The notes: generated by a model not told the origin, from the sequence alone. Positions 9,310 to 18,967 are shown, counted from the stretch's first letter. The stretch: 64,000 bases of DNA from Chitinophaga lutea (GCF_003813775.1 NZ_RPDH01000001.1:1488001-1552000), one strand, 5' to 3'. A program made the numbers and translations.

Positions 9310-9562
9310 CGGGAACACTAATTTCGCGCAAGTTAGCCATTTTAGGCCATTCCCCGGCGTTTATTCGCGGCGGAAGCCCTTCTGGCGCACAACTGGCGTG
9401 GCGCCCTTCCTGCGCCCGATAACGCTCCGGGGATGCCGTACCGGAAAACAAAAACATAACGCCGGGCAATTATTGGAATTATACCATTATTGGTGTGATG
9501 CTGACAATTTTACCAGCCGCCGTGTGCCGACCTTTGTACCGTTACTTCAAAACAATGTAATC

Positions 9563-10327
9563 ATGAGCAACGATCAAAGAAAAATAGCGCTGGTAACCGG
9601 CGGCAGCCGCGGGCTGGGAAAAAACATGGCGCTGGCGCTGGCTGAAAAAGGCCTGGATGTGATTTTCACCTACCATCACAACGCGCAGGACGCGCAGGAT
9701 GTAGCGGCGGCCATCGCCAACACGGGCCGCAAAGCGGCAACGCTGCAATTAAACGTGGGGGATGTAAAAAGCTTCGATGATTTCAGTAGCCGGCTGCATG
9801 CCGCATTGCGGCAACTGGGTGCGGATAAGATAGACTACCTCGTCAACAATGCGGGCATCGGTATCCATGTGCCGTTCACAGATACCACGGAAGCCCAGTT
9901 CGACGAGCTGATGGACATCCACCTGAAAGGCACCTTTTTCTTCACGCAAAAAATGCTGCCCCTCATGGCGGACGGCGGCGGGATCATCAATTTGTCCTCC
10001 GGCCTGGCCCGCTTCAGCATACCCGGTTACTCCGCATATGGGGCCATGAAAGGCGCGATAGAAACCCTCACCCGCTACATGGCGAAAGAGCTGGGCGCCC
10101 GAGGCATCCGTGCGAATGTGGTAGCGCCCGGGCCTATCGAAACGGACTTCGGCGGAGGAGCGGTAAGGGACAACAAGGAGATGAACGGCTTCCTGGCCGG
10201 GCAAACCGCGCTGGGCCGCGTGGGACAGGCCAACGACATCGGCAGCGTGGTGGCGTTCCTCTGCAGCGACGAATCGAAATGGGTGAATGCCCAACGCATA
10301 GAAGCATCAGGCGGGATATTTTTATAG
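9563..10327 (+). CDS. short-chain dehydrogenase/reductase (SDR)
   Basis: 254 residues. The frame is open from 9272, but ATG 9563 begins exactly at the Rossmann strand. Classical SDR motifs are present: TGGSRGLG for NAD(P), NNAG, catalytic Ser in NLSSG, YxxxK in AYGAMKGAI, and PGPIETD. The basic residue after GGS suggests NADP(H) preference. The substrate is unknown. A GACCTTTG sequence about 35 bases upstream is one base from the -7 consensus. Confidence 0.85.
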   Translation: MSNDQRKIALVTGGSRGLGKNMALALAEKGLDVIFTYHHNAQDAQDVAAAIANTGRKAATLQLNVGDVKSFDDFSSRLHAALRQLGADKIDYLVNNAGIGIHVPFTDTTEAQFDELMDIHLKGTFFFTQKMLPLMADGGGIINLSSGLARFSIPGYSAYGAMKGAIETLTRYMAKELGARGIRANVVAPGPIETDFGGGAVRDNKEMNGFLAGQTALGRVGQANDIGSVVAFLCSDESKWVNAQRIEASGGIFL

Positions 10328-10344
10328 GACAGGCGGAATCAACA

Positions 10345-10370
10345 GAAGCCGGGCTCACACCCGGCTTCTT
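10345..10370. terminator. terminator after the SDR gene
   Basis: A 9-bp perfect GC-rich stem, GAAGCCGGG (10345-10353) with CCCGGCTTC (10360-10368), and a 6-base loop, 18 bases after the SDR stop. The T-run is weak, so termination efficiency is uncertain. Confidence 0.6.
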
Positions 10371-10446
10371 CCTATACCGGCGCCAATACTACCGGCACGA
10401 TCGCTTCTTTCGAATGCGCATTCATTTCAGCGCAGCCTGCACGCCA

Positions 10447-11235
10447 CTACGCCTGCAGCCCCTGTTTCACCAGCCAATCGTACACAAAATCAGCGTCCCC
10501 TTCCCAGCCTGGCTGCCCCAGCACAAAGTGGTTGCGCCCTTCGAACTCCTTGTACTCCAGCACGGAGCCGTTTTGATGGTACGCCCTGAAGTTACGGCGA
10601 TTGAGGTGAGCGGGAATGATGTTGTCTGTACTGCCGGCCGTCAGTAAAAGCGGTGCATGCGGTTTGTTGAAGTCTACCCGGGCCGCGCTGGTCAGGCCAC
10701 CGCGGGCCACCGTTTTGGATTCGGGGATGGTGAATTTTTCCCAGGAAGCTTTCTGCTCTTCCAGGGGCATATCGTTCACGAAGGCATACTGCCAGTCTTT
10801 CAGCGACATCAGGTAAGTTTTCCGGAGGGAAGTAAATAACCCGAGCGCCTTCCAGCCTGCCTTGAGGAAAGAAAATTCGTAGGGGAATACGCCCTGCGGG
10901 GGAACGGAATGAATGGCCACGCCGGCGGCCCCGAGATCGCGGTTGATGAGGATTTGGGTCATCAGTCCGCCCAGGGAATGACCGATGATGATGGGCTTTT
11001 CAGGGAAACTTTTGACGACGTTCGCGTAATGATTGACGACTTGCTCGAGCGTTAAATGCGCCAGGTCTGTGTCGTTCGGTTGGCGGTTGCGGAGCTCTGC
11101 CGCGGAGGAGGCATCTTTGTAAGGCCAGGGCGGGGCGATGGTCTGGTAGCCTTTGTTCCGGAAATACGCTTCCCATTCATCCCAGCATTTGTTGATCACA
11201 AAGGCGCCCGTCACGAAAACGATTTGTTTGCTCAT
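10447..11235 (-). CDS. cytosolic alpha/beta hydrolase
   Basis: 262 residues with no signal peptide. Nucleophile elbow GHSLGG; likely acid in LLTAGSTDNIIP and catalytic His in FEGRNHFVLGQPGWEG, giving a complete Ser-Asp-His triad. The N-terminus (IVFVTGAFVINKCWDEW) is the oxyanion-side strand of this hydrolase group. The substrate is unknown. It converges on the SDR gene and stands alone. Confidence 0.85.
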   Translation of the reverse strand: MSKQIVFVTGAFVINKCWDEWEAYFRNKGYQTIAPPWPYKDASSAAELRNRQPNDTDLAHLTLEQVVNHYANVVKSFPEKPIIIGHSLGGLMTQILINRDLGAAGVAIHSVPPQGVFPYEFSFLKAGWKALGLFTSLRKTYLMSLKDWQYAFVNDMPLEEQKASWEKFTIPESKTVARGGLTSAARVDFNKPHAPLLLTAGSTDNIIPAHLNRRNFRAYHQNGSVLEYKEFEGRNHFVLGQPGWEGDADFVYDWLVKQGLQA

Positions 11236-11362
11236 AAATACAAGGTTTTAGCATGTTTATAGTAACAGGTATACGACGATTTGGCTGGTATGTTTATGGT
11301 GTATGACTGGGGAGGCGGTTTCTAAAGATAAGGAAAAAAACGGCGAAAAATAAGGGGGCGTA

Positions 11363-12115
11363 TCAGTTCTTCAGCAATTCTTCTTTGACCATATCCTTCT
11401 TCTGGCGGGATACCGGCACGTTGGCATTATCCGTCATCAGCAGCGTGTATCCCTCGCTGCGCAAAAAACTGCGGACGAATTTACGGTTCACCAGGTGCGA
11501 CTGGTGGCACCGGATAAACCCGTAATTACTTAACAGCTCTTCATAGGTGGCGATGGATGTGGTAGAAAGCACTTTCTCCCCGTTTGACAGGTAAAAGAAG
11601 GTATAGGAGTTTTCGCTTTGGCAGCGGATGATCTCGTTTACGGCCACCAGGCGCATCTCCTTCAGCGAAGAAATGGCAATGCGGTGCTCCTGTTTGTTAT
11701 GGGTATTCTGCAGGTAATGTAACAGGTTCCGGAGATTGAGGTTTTCCGTTTTCTGGGCGATTTTTTTTGCGGCCTTGTCTACGGCATGTTTCAACTCGTC
11801 AATATCTACCGGCTTCATCAGGTAGTCGATCGCGGAGAACCGGATGGCCCGGACGCCGTATTCACTGTAGGCGGTAACGAATATCACCTCGAAGTCGTAC
11901 TGGCCGAGCTCCTGCAGCAATGCGAAGGCATCTTTACCGGGTAGCTGCACGTCGAGGAATACCAGCTGGGGGCGCAGCCCGGCAATCCGTTCCCGGGCCT
12001 CAAAAGCATCTGCGGCAGTACCGGCAACATGCACGTTGCCGCAGTATTTTTCCAGGAGATGCCGCAGGTTGTTGCTGTTATGTTGTTCGTCTTCGACAAT
12101 GAGCGCTCTAATCAT
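11363..12115 (-). CDS. LytTR-family response regulator
   Basis: 250 residues: CheY-like receiver (1-120) with acidic pair VEDE, phosphoacceptor Asp in FLDVQLPGKDAF and the conserved Lys in YLMKPVD, then a C-terminal LytTR DNA-binding domain (about 145-248) with IIRCQSENSYTFFYL and FIRCHQSHLVNRKFV. Its start overlaps the end of the upstream kinase gene by 8 bases, so the two are translated as a pair. LytTR regulators bind direct repeats upstream of their targets. A target site cannot be named from this sequence. Confidence 0.93.
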   Translation of the reverse strand: MIRALIVEDEQHNSNNLRHLLEKYCGNVHVAGTAADAFEARERIAGLRPQLVFLDVQLPGKDAFALLQELGQYDFEVIFVTAYSEYGVRAIRFSAIDYLMKPVDIDELKHAVDKAAKKIAQKTENLNLRNLLHYLQNTHNKQEHRIAISSLKEMRLVAVNEIIRCQSENSYTFFYLSNGEKVLSTTSIATYEELLSNYGFIRCHQSHLVNRKFVRSFLRSEGYTLLMTDNANVPVSRQKKDMVKEELLKN

Positions 12116-13808
12116 CGAGCCAATTTATGAATTTACAATGGAATGAAGTACCCGTGCCGTCGCTTTGCAGGTCCGCCTCAATTTTCTTGCCGTGGTGCAT
12201 CTGGTTAAAAAGGGCGATTCTTTCATACGTCAGCTGCAACCCTTTGCCCCTATGCCGCTGCGTGGTGTCAAACCCCTTGCCGTCGTCGCGGATATGCACA
12301 AGAAGATCGTTTCCACGGGCGCCGACGGTAATGGTCAGCGTAAGCACATTGTCTTTGCCCCGCCAGCCGTGCTTGATGGCGTTCTCAACAACGGGCTGAA
12401 AGAAGAGGGGCAGCATTTCAATGTTGACGGGGTGAAGGCCCGGCTCCACAGACAGGGCGTATGTAAAAGGCCGCCTCAATTGTTCGAGGTTAATGTAACG
12501 CTGCAGGTGCTCCAATTCTTCCCCCAGATCCGTCATGGATTTTTCGCTGCTGTGAAGCGTATGCCGGAGGAGGCTGCCAAAACCGGAAAGGTACATGTTT
12601 GCTTTCTTCTGCTCCCCTTCGTTGAGAAGGCCCTGGATGGATCCCAGCGCGTTAAAAATGAAATGCGGGTTCAGTTGGGTATACAATGCCCTCACCCTGG
12701 AGAGATGGGCTGCCTGTAGTGCCCTCTGCCGGCGGTTCCTGAAAAACAGGAACAACAGCCCTGCCGGCAGCAGCAGGCACACTGCCGCCGCAATTCTGAA
12801 CCACCATTGCTGGTACCAGTAACCGGGTACATAAAAACGTTGCGCACAAACCAGGTGCGGCTTGTCGGCATAACGGACTTCCAGCCGGTACTCATTGCCT
12901 GCTTCAAATCCGCTGACGAAGATCACGTTATTGGATTTCCGCCAGGAGCCCTCCCGGTGGCTGCCTGCCAGCAACCGGTACTCGAAGGCCGAATCGTTCG
13001 GGATGTCTTTCCGGCCGCTGAAAACGAAAGCAGCCCTGGTGCCCGGTAAAAGCCGGGTTACCCTACCGTACTCCGCAGCCCCGGGCCATTCGGCATAAAA
13101 ATCATCACCATCACCCATGGCTCGTTTTGTGAGGGCTCCTCCCGAAAACATATCCTTCACAAAATCTTCAATAGTCAACGTGCCATTGTCCACATCGCGA
13201 CGGAACATCAGCCGCGGAGGCGTTTCTTGGGGGTCTTCTTTTTTGAAGTGCGCCGTCAGAAAAGGCGCGGCGCCGTTATGACGGAACGAAAGGATCGCAC
13301 TGTCGCCGTTCTGCAGGAAGGTGCGGTATAAAAGCAGGCTTTGGCGATGGAACGTTGAAGCCGGTTGGCCCATGACGCGTACCTGGTAGGTATCGATATA
13401 CGGCGGTGCGGCCTTCACCTTCGACCAGTCCATTTCCAGCACACCATTCCTCCTGAAGCAGAATTCCATGGTTTCCAGCTTGAAGATGTGCGCATCTTCC
13501 GGTAACGTGTCCCGAAACGAGCCCGACACCGACCATCCGCCATTACTGAGCAGTTCCTCCATCCGGAAAGCCAGGATATCCAGCTGGCGCCCATATACAA
13601 CATAGTGCTGATCCCGGAACGGCAGCCTGATATCGTATGGCTGGTAATTCACATCCTTGTTGACCATGTAGTTATTCTTCAGGCAGATGGCAGAGGAATC
13701 GTTATAGGTCATGTGCGTCATACCGAGGCGCTGCTGCGCGCCCGAGGGGACGAAGGAAAGACAGACAAGCAGAAGAGTGGCGAAAATGCTGACGAATCGG
13801 TTCATCAT
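12108..13808 (-). CDS. LytS/YehU-type sensor histidine kinase
   Basis: 566 residues. Signal peptide at the N-terminus, a large extracytoplasmic sensor region (about 25-320) ending in a Y_Y_Y-like beta domain, one membrane helix (WWFRIAAAVCLLLPAGLLFL), then a His_kinase domain with LNPHFIFNALGSIQ carrying the phospho-His, and an HATPase domain with PVVENAIKHGW and GKGLQLTYERI. This is the single-helix architecture common in Bacteroidota LytS-like kinases. It is co-transcribed with the LytTR regulator, which it should phosphorylate. A TlpA-like gene lies 48 bases upstream on the same strand. Confidence 0.92.
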   Translation of the reverse strand: MMNRFVSIFATLLLVCLSFVPSGAQQRLGMTHMTYNDSSAICLKNNYMVNKDVNYQPYDIRLPFRDQHYVVYGRQLDILAFRMEELLSNGGWSVSGSFRDTLPEDAHIFKLETMEFCFRRNGVLEMDWSKVKAAPPYIDTYQVRVMGQPASTFHRQSLLLYRTFLQNGDSAILSFRHNGAAPFLTAHFKKEDPQETPPRLMFRRDVDNGTLTIEDFVKDMFSGGALTKRAMGDGDDFYAEWPGAAEYGRVTRLLPGTRAAFVFSGRKDIPNDSAFEYRLLAGSHREGSWRKSNNVIFVSGFEAGNEYRLEVRYADKPHLVCAQRFYVPGYWYQQWWFRIAAAVCLLLPAGLLFLFFRNRRQRALQAAHLSRVRALYTQLNPHFIFNALGSIQGLLNEGEQKKANMYLSGFGSLLRHTLHSSEKSMTDLGEELEHLQRYINLEQLRRPFTYALSVEPGLHPVNIEMLPLFFQPVVENAIKHGWRGKDNVLTLTITVGARGNDLLVHIRDDGKGFDTTQRHRGKGLQLTYERIALFNQMHHGKKIEADLQSDGTGTSFHCKFINWLDD

Positions 13809-13856
13809 CGAAAATATAAATCAATTTTCAGGATTATTCTTTCCCGGAGCAACTGC

Positions 13857-14954
13857 TCACAGGGAATATTTTGACAGGTCTATGTCGATAGCCGCGATTT
13901 TCCCCTGGGGGTCGATCAGTATGTTCTGCGGAATGGCCTGGACATTGTATAATTTTCCGGTTGCGCTCTTCCAGCCTTGCAGGTCCGACACATGCAGCCA
14001 GTTAAGGTCATGCTGCCGGATGGCGGCCAGCCAGCGGGAACTGTCGGTATCCAGTGAAATGCCGATGATCTTCAGGTTCCTGTCTTTATTCAATTCGTGG
14101 AACTTCTTCAGAACGGGTACCTGCTCCAGGCAGGGCCCGCACCAGGAGGCCCAGAAATCCAGCAGCACGTATTTCCCCCTGGCATCGCTCAGGCGGAAAA
14201 TATTGCCCGATGTATCTTTGACGGCAAATTCGGGCGCCATGTTACCCACCTGTATAGCCGCGCGATGCGCTATCCTTTCTTTCAGCGCAACACCTTCCAC
14301 AGAACGTTGCAGCGCTGTCGGCAGTCCGCCGTAAAGGCCCCTGAGTTCGTCGATCTCCAGCTTGCGGAAAAGGGAATAGGCCAGGGTGATCAGGGAGATA
14401 TAGGAGGCGGGATGCTCCCGGACCCACTGTTTCTCTACCAGCACCACCTGCCGCTCCAGCACCTTGCCTCGTTCCGCCATGTCGGCCAGGGTGGTGTCCG
14501 GCCGCGCTCTTTGGATACTGTCCATTTGATGACGCAGGAAGCCCAGGTTGTAATCGGCCTTTTCCCTTGCCGTCTTCAGGCTACGCCAATCGTCGTTGTA
14601 CGGGGCATTCGACAGCAGCGAATTCTCGCGTTTGTACCAGTGGGTCCCTTTCAGTTGTACCGTCATTTTGTTGTTCTGTATATAGAGCTGCGTGAACGCA
14701 AAACGATTCCCCTTCAGATAAAGCGAAATCAGCAGGCCGGGCGTATTCAGTTTGCCCTTAAACTGAAACCTGCCATTCGTAATCTGAACGGAATCCGCGA
14801 TTTTGGGATTCAGATCAGACCAGTCGATGCCATAAAGATGAATGTACTGGCCATTTAAAGCAGTGTCTGCCTGCCCCTGAAGCACATAACCATCCTGTGC
14901 CCGGGTATTGAAATTGCCTGCCAGGGCGATGATAAGAAAAAGAAGTTGCCGCAT
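13857..14954 (-). CDS. TlpA-like thioredoxin-fold protein with DUF4369-type N-terminus
   Basis: 365 residues. Signal peptide (MRQLLFLIIALAGNFNTRAQ), a beta-rich N-terminal domain of the DUF4369 type (about 25-130), a helical linker, and a C-terminal thioredoxin domain with the redox motif FWASWCGPC and a cis-Pro segment AIPQNILID. Such proteins reduce or isomerise disulfides in the periplasm. The gene lies 48 bases upstream of the two-component operon on the same strand, so all three may be co-transcribed, but no functional link is proven. Confidence 0.9.
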   Translation of the reverse strand: MRQLLFLIIALAGNFNTRAQDGYVLQGQADTALNGQYIHLYGIDWSDLNPKIADSVQITNGRFQFKGKLNTPGLLISLYLKGNRFAFTQLYIQNNKMTVQLKGTHWYKRENSLLSNAPYNDDWRSLKTAREKADYNLGFLRHQMDSIQRARPDTTLADMAERGKVLERQVVLVEKQWVREHPASYISLITLAYSLFRKLEIDELRGLYGGLPTALQRSVEGVALKERIAHRAAIQVGNMAPEFAVKDTSGNIFRLSDARGKYVLLDFWASWCGPCLEQVPVLKKFHELNKDRNLKIIGISLDTDSSRWLAAIRQHDLNWLHVSDLQGWKSATGKLYNVQAIPQNILIDPQGKIAAIDIDLSKYSL

Positions 14955-15171
14955 TTGTCGTGTGTTTATAACCAGTTAAAATTGTTGACGGAACAAAAAT
15001 CCGTCTTCTTGTCACCACCATTCCGGTTGTCCCTGAATCTGGCGGCTACCGCCTTGAATCCGGCAGGGAAACCGGCGAAGTTCATTCACCAGCAGACCCC
15101 AGTAGTATGCGGGGGTGCTAGGTTTTACGTCAAATTCCGTAAGTTTACCTGCATTTAACCCGCAAAACACC

Positions 15172-16068
15172 ATGCAAATACAACTCCTCGGGAATACCCT
15201 GCTCATCAACGGAGAGGCCATGCAGTTCCCCCTGCACATCGAAAAACTGCAACACCTGCTGGGCAACGCCCGGCACAACGAAAAGAAACATAATCACATC
15301 TACACCTGGGATGATCTCGGCATCCTCGCCTATTCCAAAAACGGGCAGGCGGTGGAAGCGCTCACGCTGGATATTAAGCCGGGAAACTATGATTTTTCCC
15401 CCGCGTCTCCCTTCAACGCCCAGCTCCTGATAGAACAAACACAGTACAAAGATTATTACCAGCAGCACATCCGGGAAGCGAAGAAAATTTCAAAGTACGA
15501 CGAAGGCGGTACGCTGATCGTACATGACTTTGAGGTCTGGTTCGATATCGAAGGCGGCGACCTTACGCAGGTCAATATCAGCCATTACACCCCGCCGCCG
15601 CCCAAAGACACTGAAAAATACAGGCACCGGAAAGTCGAGGGTGAAACAATCGAATTCGCCGACTTCAACTTCAAGCTGGCCGTTATCCAGCACCTGATGT
15701 ACGACAAGAAACTGTTGCAACCCGCTTTCGATCTCTACGACTTTGTCAACAACCACGCGGAAAGGGAAATCGATATCGAAGATGAAGGGTATGAATTCAT
15801 CCCCGAAGTAACGGCCTGGTTCGAAGACCTGGAGATCGATAAAAAGTACGCGGACGAAATCACGGAAATCGTGCAGGAAGGGGGCGATGAGATTTACGGG
15901 CAGGTGCTGCGGTTCTGGGACGGGGAAGACAGTACTTTCAACATTACCGACTTCGACGATACCCGGCATTTTAAGAACCTCAGAAAGATGACGCTTTTTC
16001 ACTCGGAAAACCTGCCGGAAATCAAAGCCATGCTGGCGAAGAAGGGCATCGACGTGGATGATATCTAG
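15172..16068 (+). CDS. DUF6892-like hypothetical protein
   Basis: 298 residues from ATG 15172; the frame extends to 15115 without support. The N-terminal domain (about 1-90) contains HIYTWDDLGILAYSK, a segment I associate with a small Bacteroidota domain (DUF7738-like). The C-terminal half (about 165-298) carries FKLAVIQHLMYDKKLLQPAF and IYGQVLRFWDGEDSTFNI, typical of DUF6892. It is very acidic and has no signal or membrane segment. Relatives in other bacteria are often found as immunity-like or orphan proteins; no toxin gene is adjacent here. The family names are from memory and moderately certain. Confidence 0.7.
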   Translation: MQIQLLGNTLLINGEAMQFPLHIEKLQHLLGNARHNEKKHNHIYTWDDLGILAYSKNGQAVEALTLDIKPGNYDFSPASPFNAQLLIEQTQYKDYYQQHIREAKKISKYDEGGTLIVHDFEVWFDIEGGDLTQVNISHYTPPPPKDTEKYRHRKVEGETIEFADFNFKLAVIQHLMYDKKLLQPAFDLYDFVNNHAEREIDIEDEGYEFIPEVTAWFEDLEIDKKYADEITEIVQEGGDEIYGQVLRFWDGEDSTFNITDFDDTRHFKNLRKMTLFHSENLPEIKAMLAKKGIDVDDI

Positions 16069-16178
16069 GCCTGTACTGCATTCCGTCAGGCTGCGCTGAT
16101 GGCCCGGGCAATGCCGGAATGTTTCTATTCCATTGCAAATCAGTCAATTGAAAGCAGATAGCACCACTTGCGCACTTA

Positions 16179-16291
16179 GGTGTTCAACGAAGGATGAACG
16201 AACCTCCAACGAAGCTACAACGAACGATCAATTCTTTTCTGAAGGTTCGTTCATTCCCCTGTGAAGGTTCGTTCATCCTTCGTTGAACACC
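16179..16291. repeat. 27-bp perfect inverted repeat built of 22-bp units
   Basis: The left arm 16179-16205 is the exact reverse complement of the right arm 16265-16291 (27 of 27 bases), with a 59-base spacer. Inside, the right arm's GAAGGTTCGTTCAT is repeated 22 bases earlier (16241-16254), and the left arm's AACGAAG...AACGAAC pattern recurs about 22 bases later (from 16207). The element is intergenic, just before the promoter of the gene at 16376. Confidence 0.85.
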
Positions 16292-16356
16292 CTGAAAATG
16301 TACATTCGTGCACAATTTTTCTACATTCGCGCAAAATGAATCCTGGGCCATGAGAA

Positions 16357-16364
16357 TAATTTTG
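16357..16364 (+). promoter_or_regulatory. -7 promoter element (TAATTTTG)
   Basis: An exact TAnnTTTG match 11 bases before the ATG at 16376 and 65 bases after the large inverted repeat, so the repeat may influence it. Confidence 0.5.
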
Positions 16365-16375
16365 CAGAAAAAAAC

Positions 16376-16951
16376 ATGGCAACCTCCATCAGCAACAACA
16401 TCACACACGGCGCCAGCGGTACGCTGGGCGACGTGGTATTCCGCCGCATGCACGGCAAGATAGTGCTCTGCAAACGACCCCGGCCCAGCTCAAAACCGCC
16501 CAGCAACGAACAGCTGGCGCTGCGCGGGCGTTTCCGCATGGCGCAGCAATATGCAGGCAGGGCCATCAAAACGCCATCCCTGCGGGCCGTTTACGCGTCC
16601 AAAGCCAAAAAAACGGGACGGACGGTCTATCACCTCGCCCTCCAGGACGCCAGCGTGGCGCCTGCCATCTTCCGGCTCATTACCGGTCCCCGCATCCGCA
16701 TATACGCCCGCGACAACTTCCGCGTGCAGGCGGTCAGCATCGTGATCGTTACGGCATCCGGGAGCATCTGGGAAGAGGGAGCGGCAGTACAACAGGCAAA
16801 CAGGTTTGAATGGACCTATACGCTGAAAAAACTTCCGCAGGCGGATTGCACCCTGCACATCGTGGCCACCGATCTTCCGGGGAATACCACCGGCAGGGAA
16901 CTCATCATTCCAGCGGCGGCTTTCATCAACGAAACGAGGCATTTCGGATAA
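16376..16951 (+). CDS. hypothetical protein, DUF6266-like N-terminus
   Basis: 191 residues, very basic N-terminal half. The opening resembles Bacteroidota DUF6266 proteins: a Gly-rich start (GASGTLGDVVF), then GKIVLCKRPRPSSKPPSNEQ and a basic helix (LALRGRFRMAQQYA). The C-terminal half is beta-rich. No signal peptide. I do not know a function; a nucleic-acid or structural role would fit the charge but is only inference. The ATG at 16376 is 11 bases after an exact -7 element. Confidence 0.65.
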   Translation: MATSISNNITHGASGTLGDVVFRRMHGKIVLCKRPRPSSKPPSNEQLALRGRFRMAQQYAGRAIKTPSLRAVYASKAKKTGRTVYHLALQDASVAPAIFRLITGPRIRIYARDNFRVQAVSIVIVTASGSIWEEGAAVQQANRFEWTYTLKKLPQADCTLHIVATDLPGNTTGRELIIPAAAFINETRHFG

Positions 16952-17039
16952 TATTTTCAAAACGGGTGCGGACGGGGTGTAACTTCATTTCGTGACAAGG
17001 AAATAACAGGGGCGCATCCGGCATCAACAGGCGGGAACG

Positions 17040-17735
17040 TTACCCGTTCCTGCCCCTGTTCAGTCTCGCCAGGAAACCGGCCTTGTGGCTCTCGCCGATG
17101 GGCAGGTAATGCTCACCGATCACGATCCGGTTGCGTTCGATGGCGTCGATCTTATCCACCGCAACGATGTAGGATTTGTGCGCCCGTGCAAACAGATTGC
17201 CGGGCAGGGCCTCTTCGAGGTTCCGCAGGCTGTCGAGCGTAATGATTTTATCATGGGTAGTGTGGATGAGCACGTAATCCCGCGCGCCTTCGAGAAACAG
17301 GATCTCATCGAACCGGACTTTCACCAGCTTCTGGTCTGTTTTGATAAAAATGTGCGGAGCAGCGGGAGCGGACGGGCCAGGCGTAAGTTGCTCCGTTACC
17401 TTTTGCACGGCTTTGCAGAAACGTTCGAACGAGATGGGTTTGAGGAGGTAGTCGGTTACGTTATGTTCAAAACCATGGATGGCGTATTCGGTATAGGCGG
17501 AAGTGATCACCACCTTGCATTTGTTGTTGATCGCCTGCATGAACTGCAATCCGTCCAGTTCGGGCATCTGGATGTCGAGGAAAATGACATCCGTTTTTTC
17601 GGGAGTAGCGAGGCGCAGCGCTTCCAGCGGCTTATCGCAAGCCGCCACCAGCTGAAGGTTCGGCAGTTTCGATACATAGCTGACCATCAGGTCCAAAGCC
17701 CAGGGCTCATCATCTACGAGCAGGCATCTGATCAT
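17040..17735 (-). CDS. LytTR-family response regulator
   Basis: 231 residues. Receiver domain with LLVDDEPWA, phosphoacceptor Asp in FLDIQMPELDG and Lys in YLLKPISF; then a LytTR domain with ILFLEGARDYVLIHT and FARAHKSYIVAVDKI. Three bases separate it from the upstream kinase gene, so they form an operon. The divergently transcribed TonB-type receptor gene (18980) is the obvious candidate target, by position only. Confidence 0.93.
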   Translation of the reverse strand: MIRCLLVDDEPWALDLMVSYVSKLPNLQLVAACDKPLEALRLATPEKTDVIFLDIQMPELDGLQFMQAINNKCKVVITSAYTEYAIHGFEHNVTDYLLKPISFERFCKAVQKVTEQLTPGPSAPAAPHIFIKTDQKLVKVRFDEILFLEGARDYVLIHTTHDKIITLDSLRNLEEALPGNLFARAHKSYIVAVDKIDAIERNRIVIGEHYLPIGESHKAGFLARLNRGRNG

Positions 17736-17738
17736 ATG

Positions 17739-18785
17739 CTATACAGTTTTGAGCAATATTTCAAGGTGAATGGTAAAGGCATTTTCTTCGGGCCTGATCT
17801 CCAGTTTGTGCCGCCCGCCATACTGCAGCGCCAGGCGGCTCCTGATGTTTTTCAGGCCGATGCCGGAAACGGGGTCTTTGGTATGGTGGTTGATTTTGTT
17901 CCGCACCGTAAACGTCATCCGGTTGCCTTCCACTGTCAGCCCGATCTGTACCGGGTTGGCGGGGTCGGTGGTGACGCCGTGCTTGAAGGCATTTTCCACG
18001 AAGGAGATCAGGATGAGCGGGGCGATGAGTTTTCCTTCCGGCTCGCCTTCCTGCCGAAAGTCGATGGCCATGCTGCGGCTACGGTATTGCTGCAGCTCGA
18101 TGTAGTCTTTGACGTAATTGATTTCCCGCGCAAGGGGAATATCTTCCGCACCACTGTCTGCCGTCATGTACCGCATGATATTGGACAGTTTCTGGATGGC
18201 CGGCAGGGAATTTTCGGAATGATGGAACACCATCGAATAGATATTGTTCAGGCTGTTGAACAGGAAATGCGGGCTCACCTGCGATTGCAGCAGCACCCTT
18301 TCCGCCGCTACTTTTTCTTCCTGGAGCTGCAACCGCTGGTTTTCGGACCGGAGCCAGCTATCCACGAACCAGATAATGGTGCCGGGCAGGATCAGGTAAC
18401 TGATACACTGGAAAAAATTATTGACGGTATAAGTGCCCCACAGTATGCTGTAGTCGTCGTAACAATAATTGCAGATATCCAGGTAGCGCACAAAAAGATC
18501 TTCCTGCACCCAGAACCGAAGGCCTACAAATACAAGCGAAAGTGCAAACCAGCTGCATACCAGCAGGAGGAATTTCCGCCGTTTAAAAAATACCGGCAGC
18601 AGCAAACAATAGTTCAGGTAGAAAAACCCGGTAAAAAGCACCAGGTTGCTGAGAAAAACGGGCTGAAGGAAAATACCGGGATCCAGCACCCTGTTTTTGC
18701 GGGCGAGCACGTTCACGAACTCTACAAAAACGAAAATGTAGAGCCAGAACAGCACATGCACCCAAATGAGCATTCTTTTTTTCAT
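17739..18785 (-). CDS. LytS-type sensor histidine kinase, membrane-bound
   Basis: 348 residues. The frame is open to 18926, but ATG 18785 starts right before the first helix (MKKRMLIWVHVLFWLYIFVF). There are four hydrophobic segments in residues 1-150, then a cytoplasmic His_kinase domain with SPHFLFNSLNNIYS (phospho-His) and an HATPase domain with ISFVENAFKHGV and GIGLKNIRSRL. No large extracellular domain, so it probably senses a membrane or intracellular signal. Paired with the LytTR regulator immediately downstream. Confidence 0.92.
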   Translation of the reverse strand: MKKRMLIWVHVLFWLYIFVFVEFVNVLARKNRVLDPGIFLQPVFLSNLVLFTGFFYLNYCLLLPVFFKRRKFLLLVCSWFALSLVFVGLRFWVQEDLFVRYLDICNYCYDDYSILWGTYTVNNFFQCISYLILPGTIIWFVDSWLRSENQRLQLQEEKVAAERVLLQSQVSPHFLFNSLNNIYSMVFHHSENSLPAIQKLSNIMRYMTADSGAEDIPLAREINYVKDYIELQQYRSRSMAIDFRQEGEPEGKLIAPLILISFVENAFKHGVTTDPANPVQIGLTVEGNRMTFTVRNKINHHTKDPVSGIGLKNIRSRLALQYGGRHKLEIRPEENAFTIHLEILLKTV

Positions 18786-18967
18786 GCCTCCGCAAAGTAG
18801 GGAAAAAGCCCGGAACAGCGGGGTTCCCGCTGCAAACGCCACTGTTTGTACGGCAAACGGGCAGGAACGTACTGCCAATCCGGCCGGCCGTTTCAAAACC
18901 GCCATGGCATTGATCGCACCAATCACGGCGTTTGCAGAAAATCCCCGGCGGCGGGCCGGCTCGCGGG

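Noticed and set aside
7966..10327. DprE1-DprE2 epimerase pair
   Set aside because: The FAD oxidase and SDR are divergent rather than an operon, and the SDR has classical features rather than those of DprE2.
17008..17057. Nested hairpin (CAGGGGC...GCCCCTG) at the LytTR gene end
   Set aside because: It overlaps the coding end and stop codon, has no T-run and is imperfect, so I do not call it a terminator.
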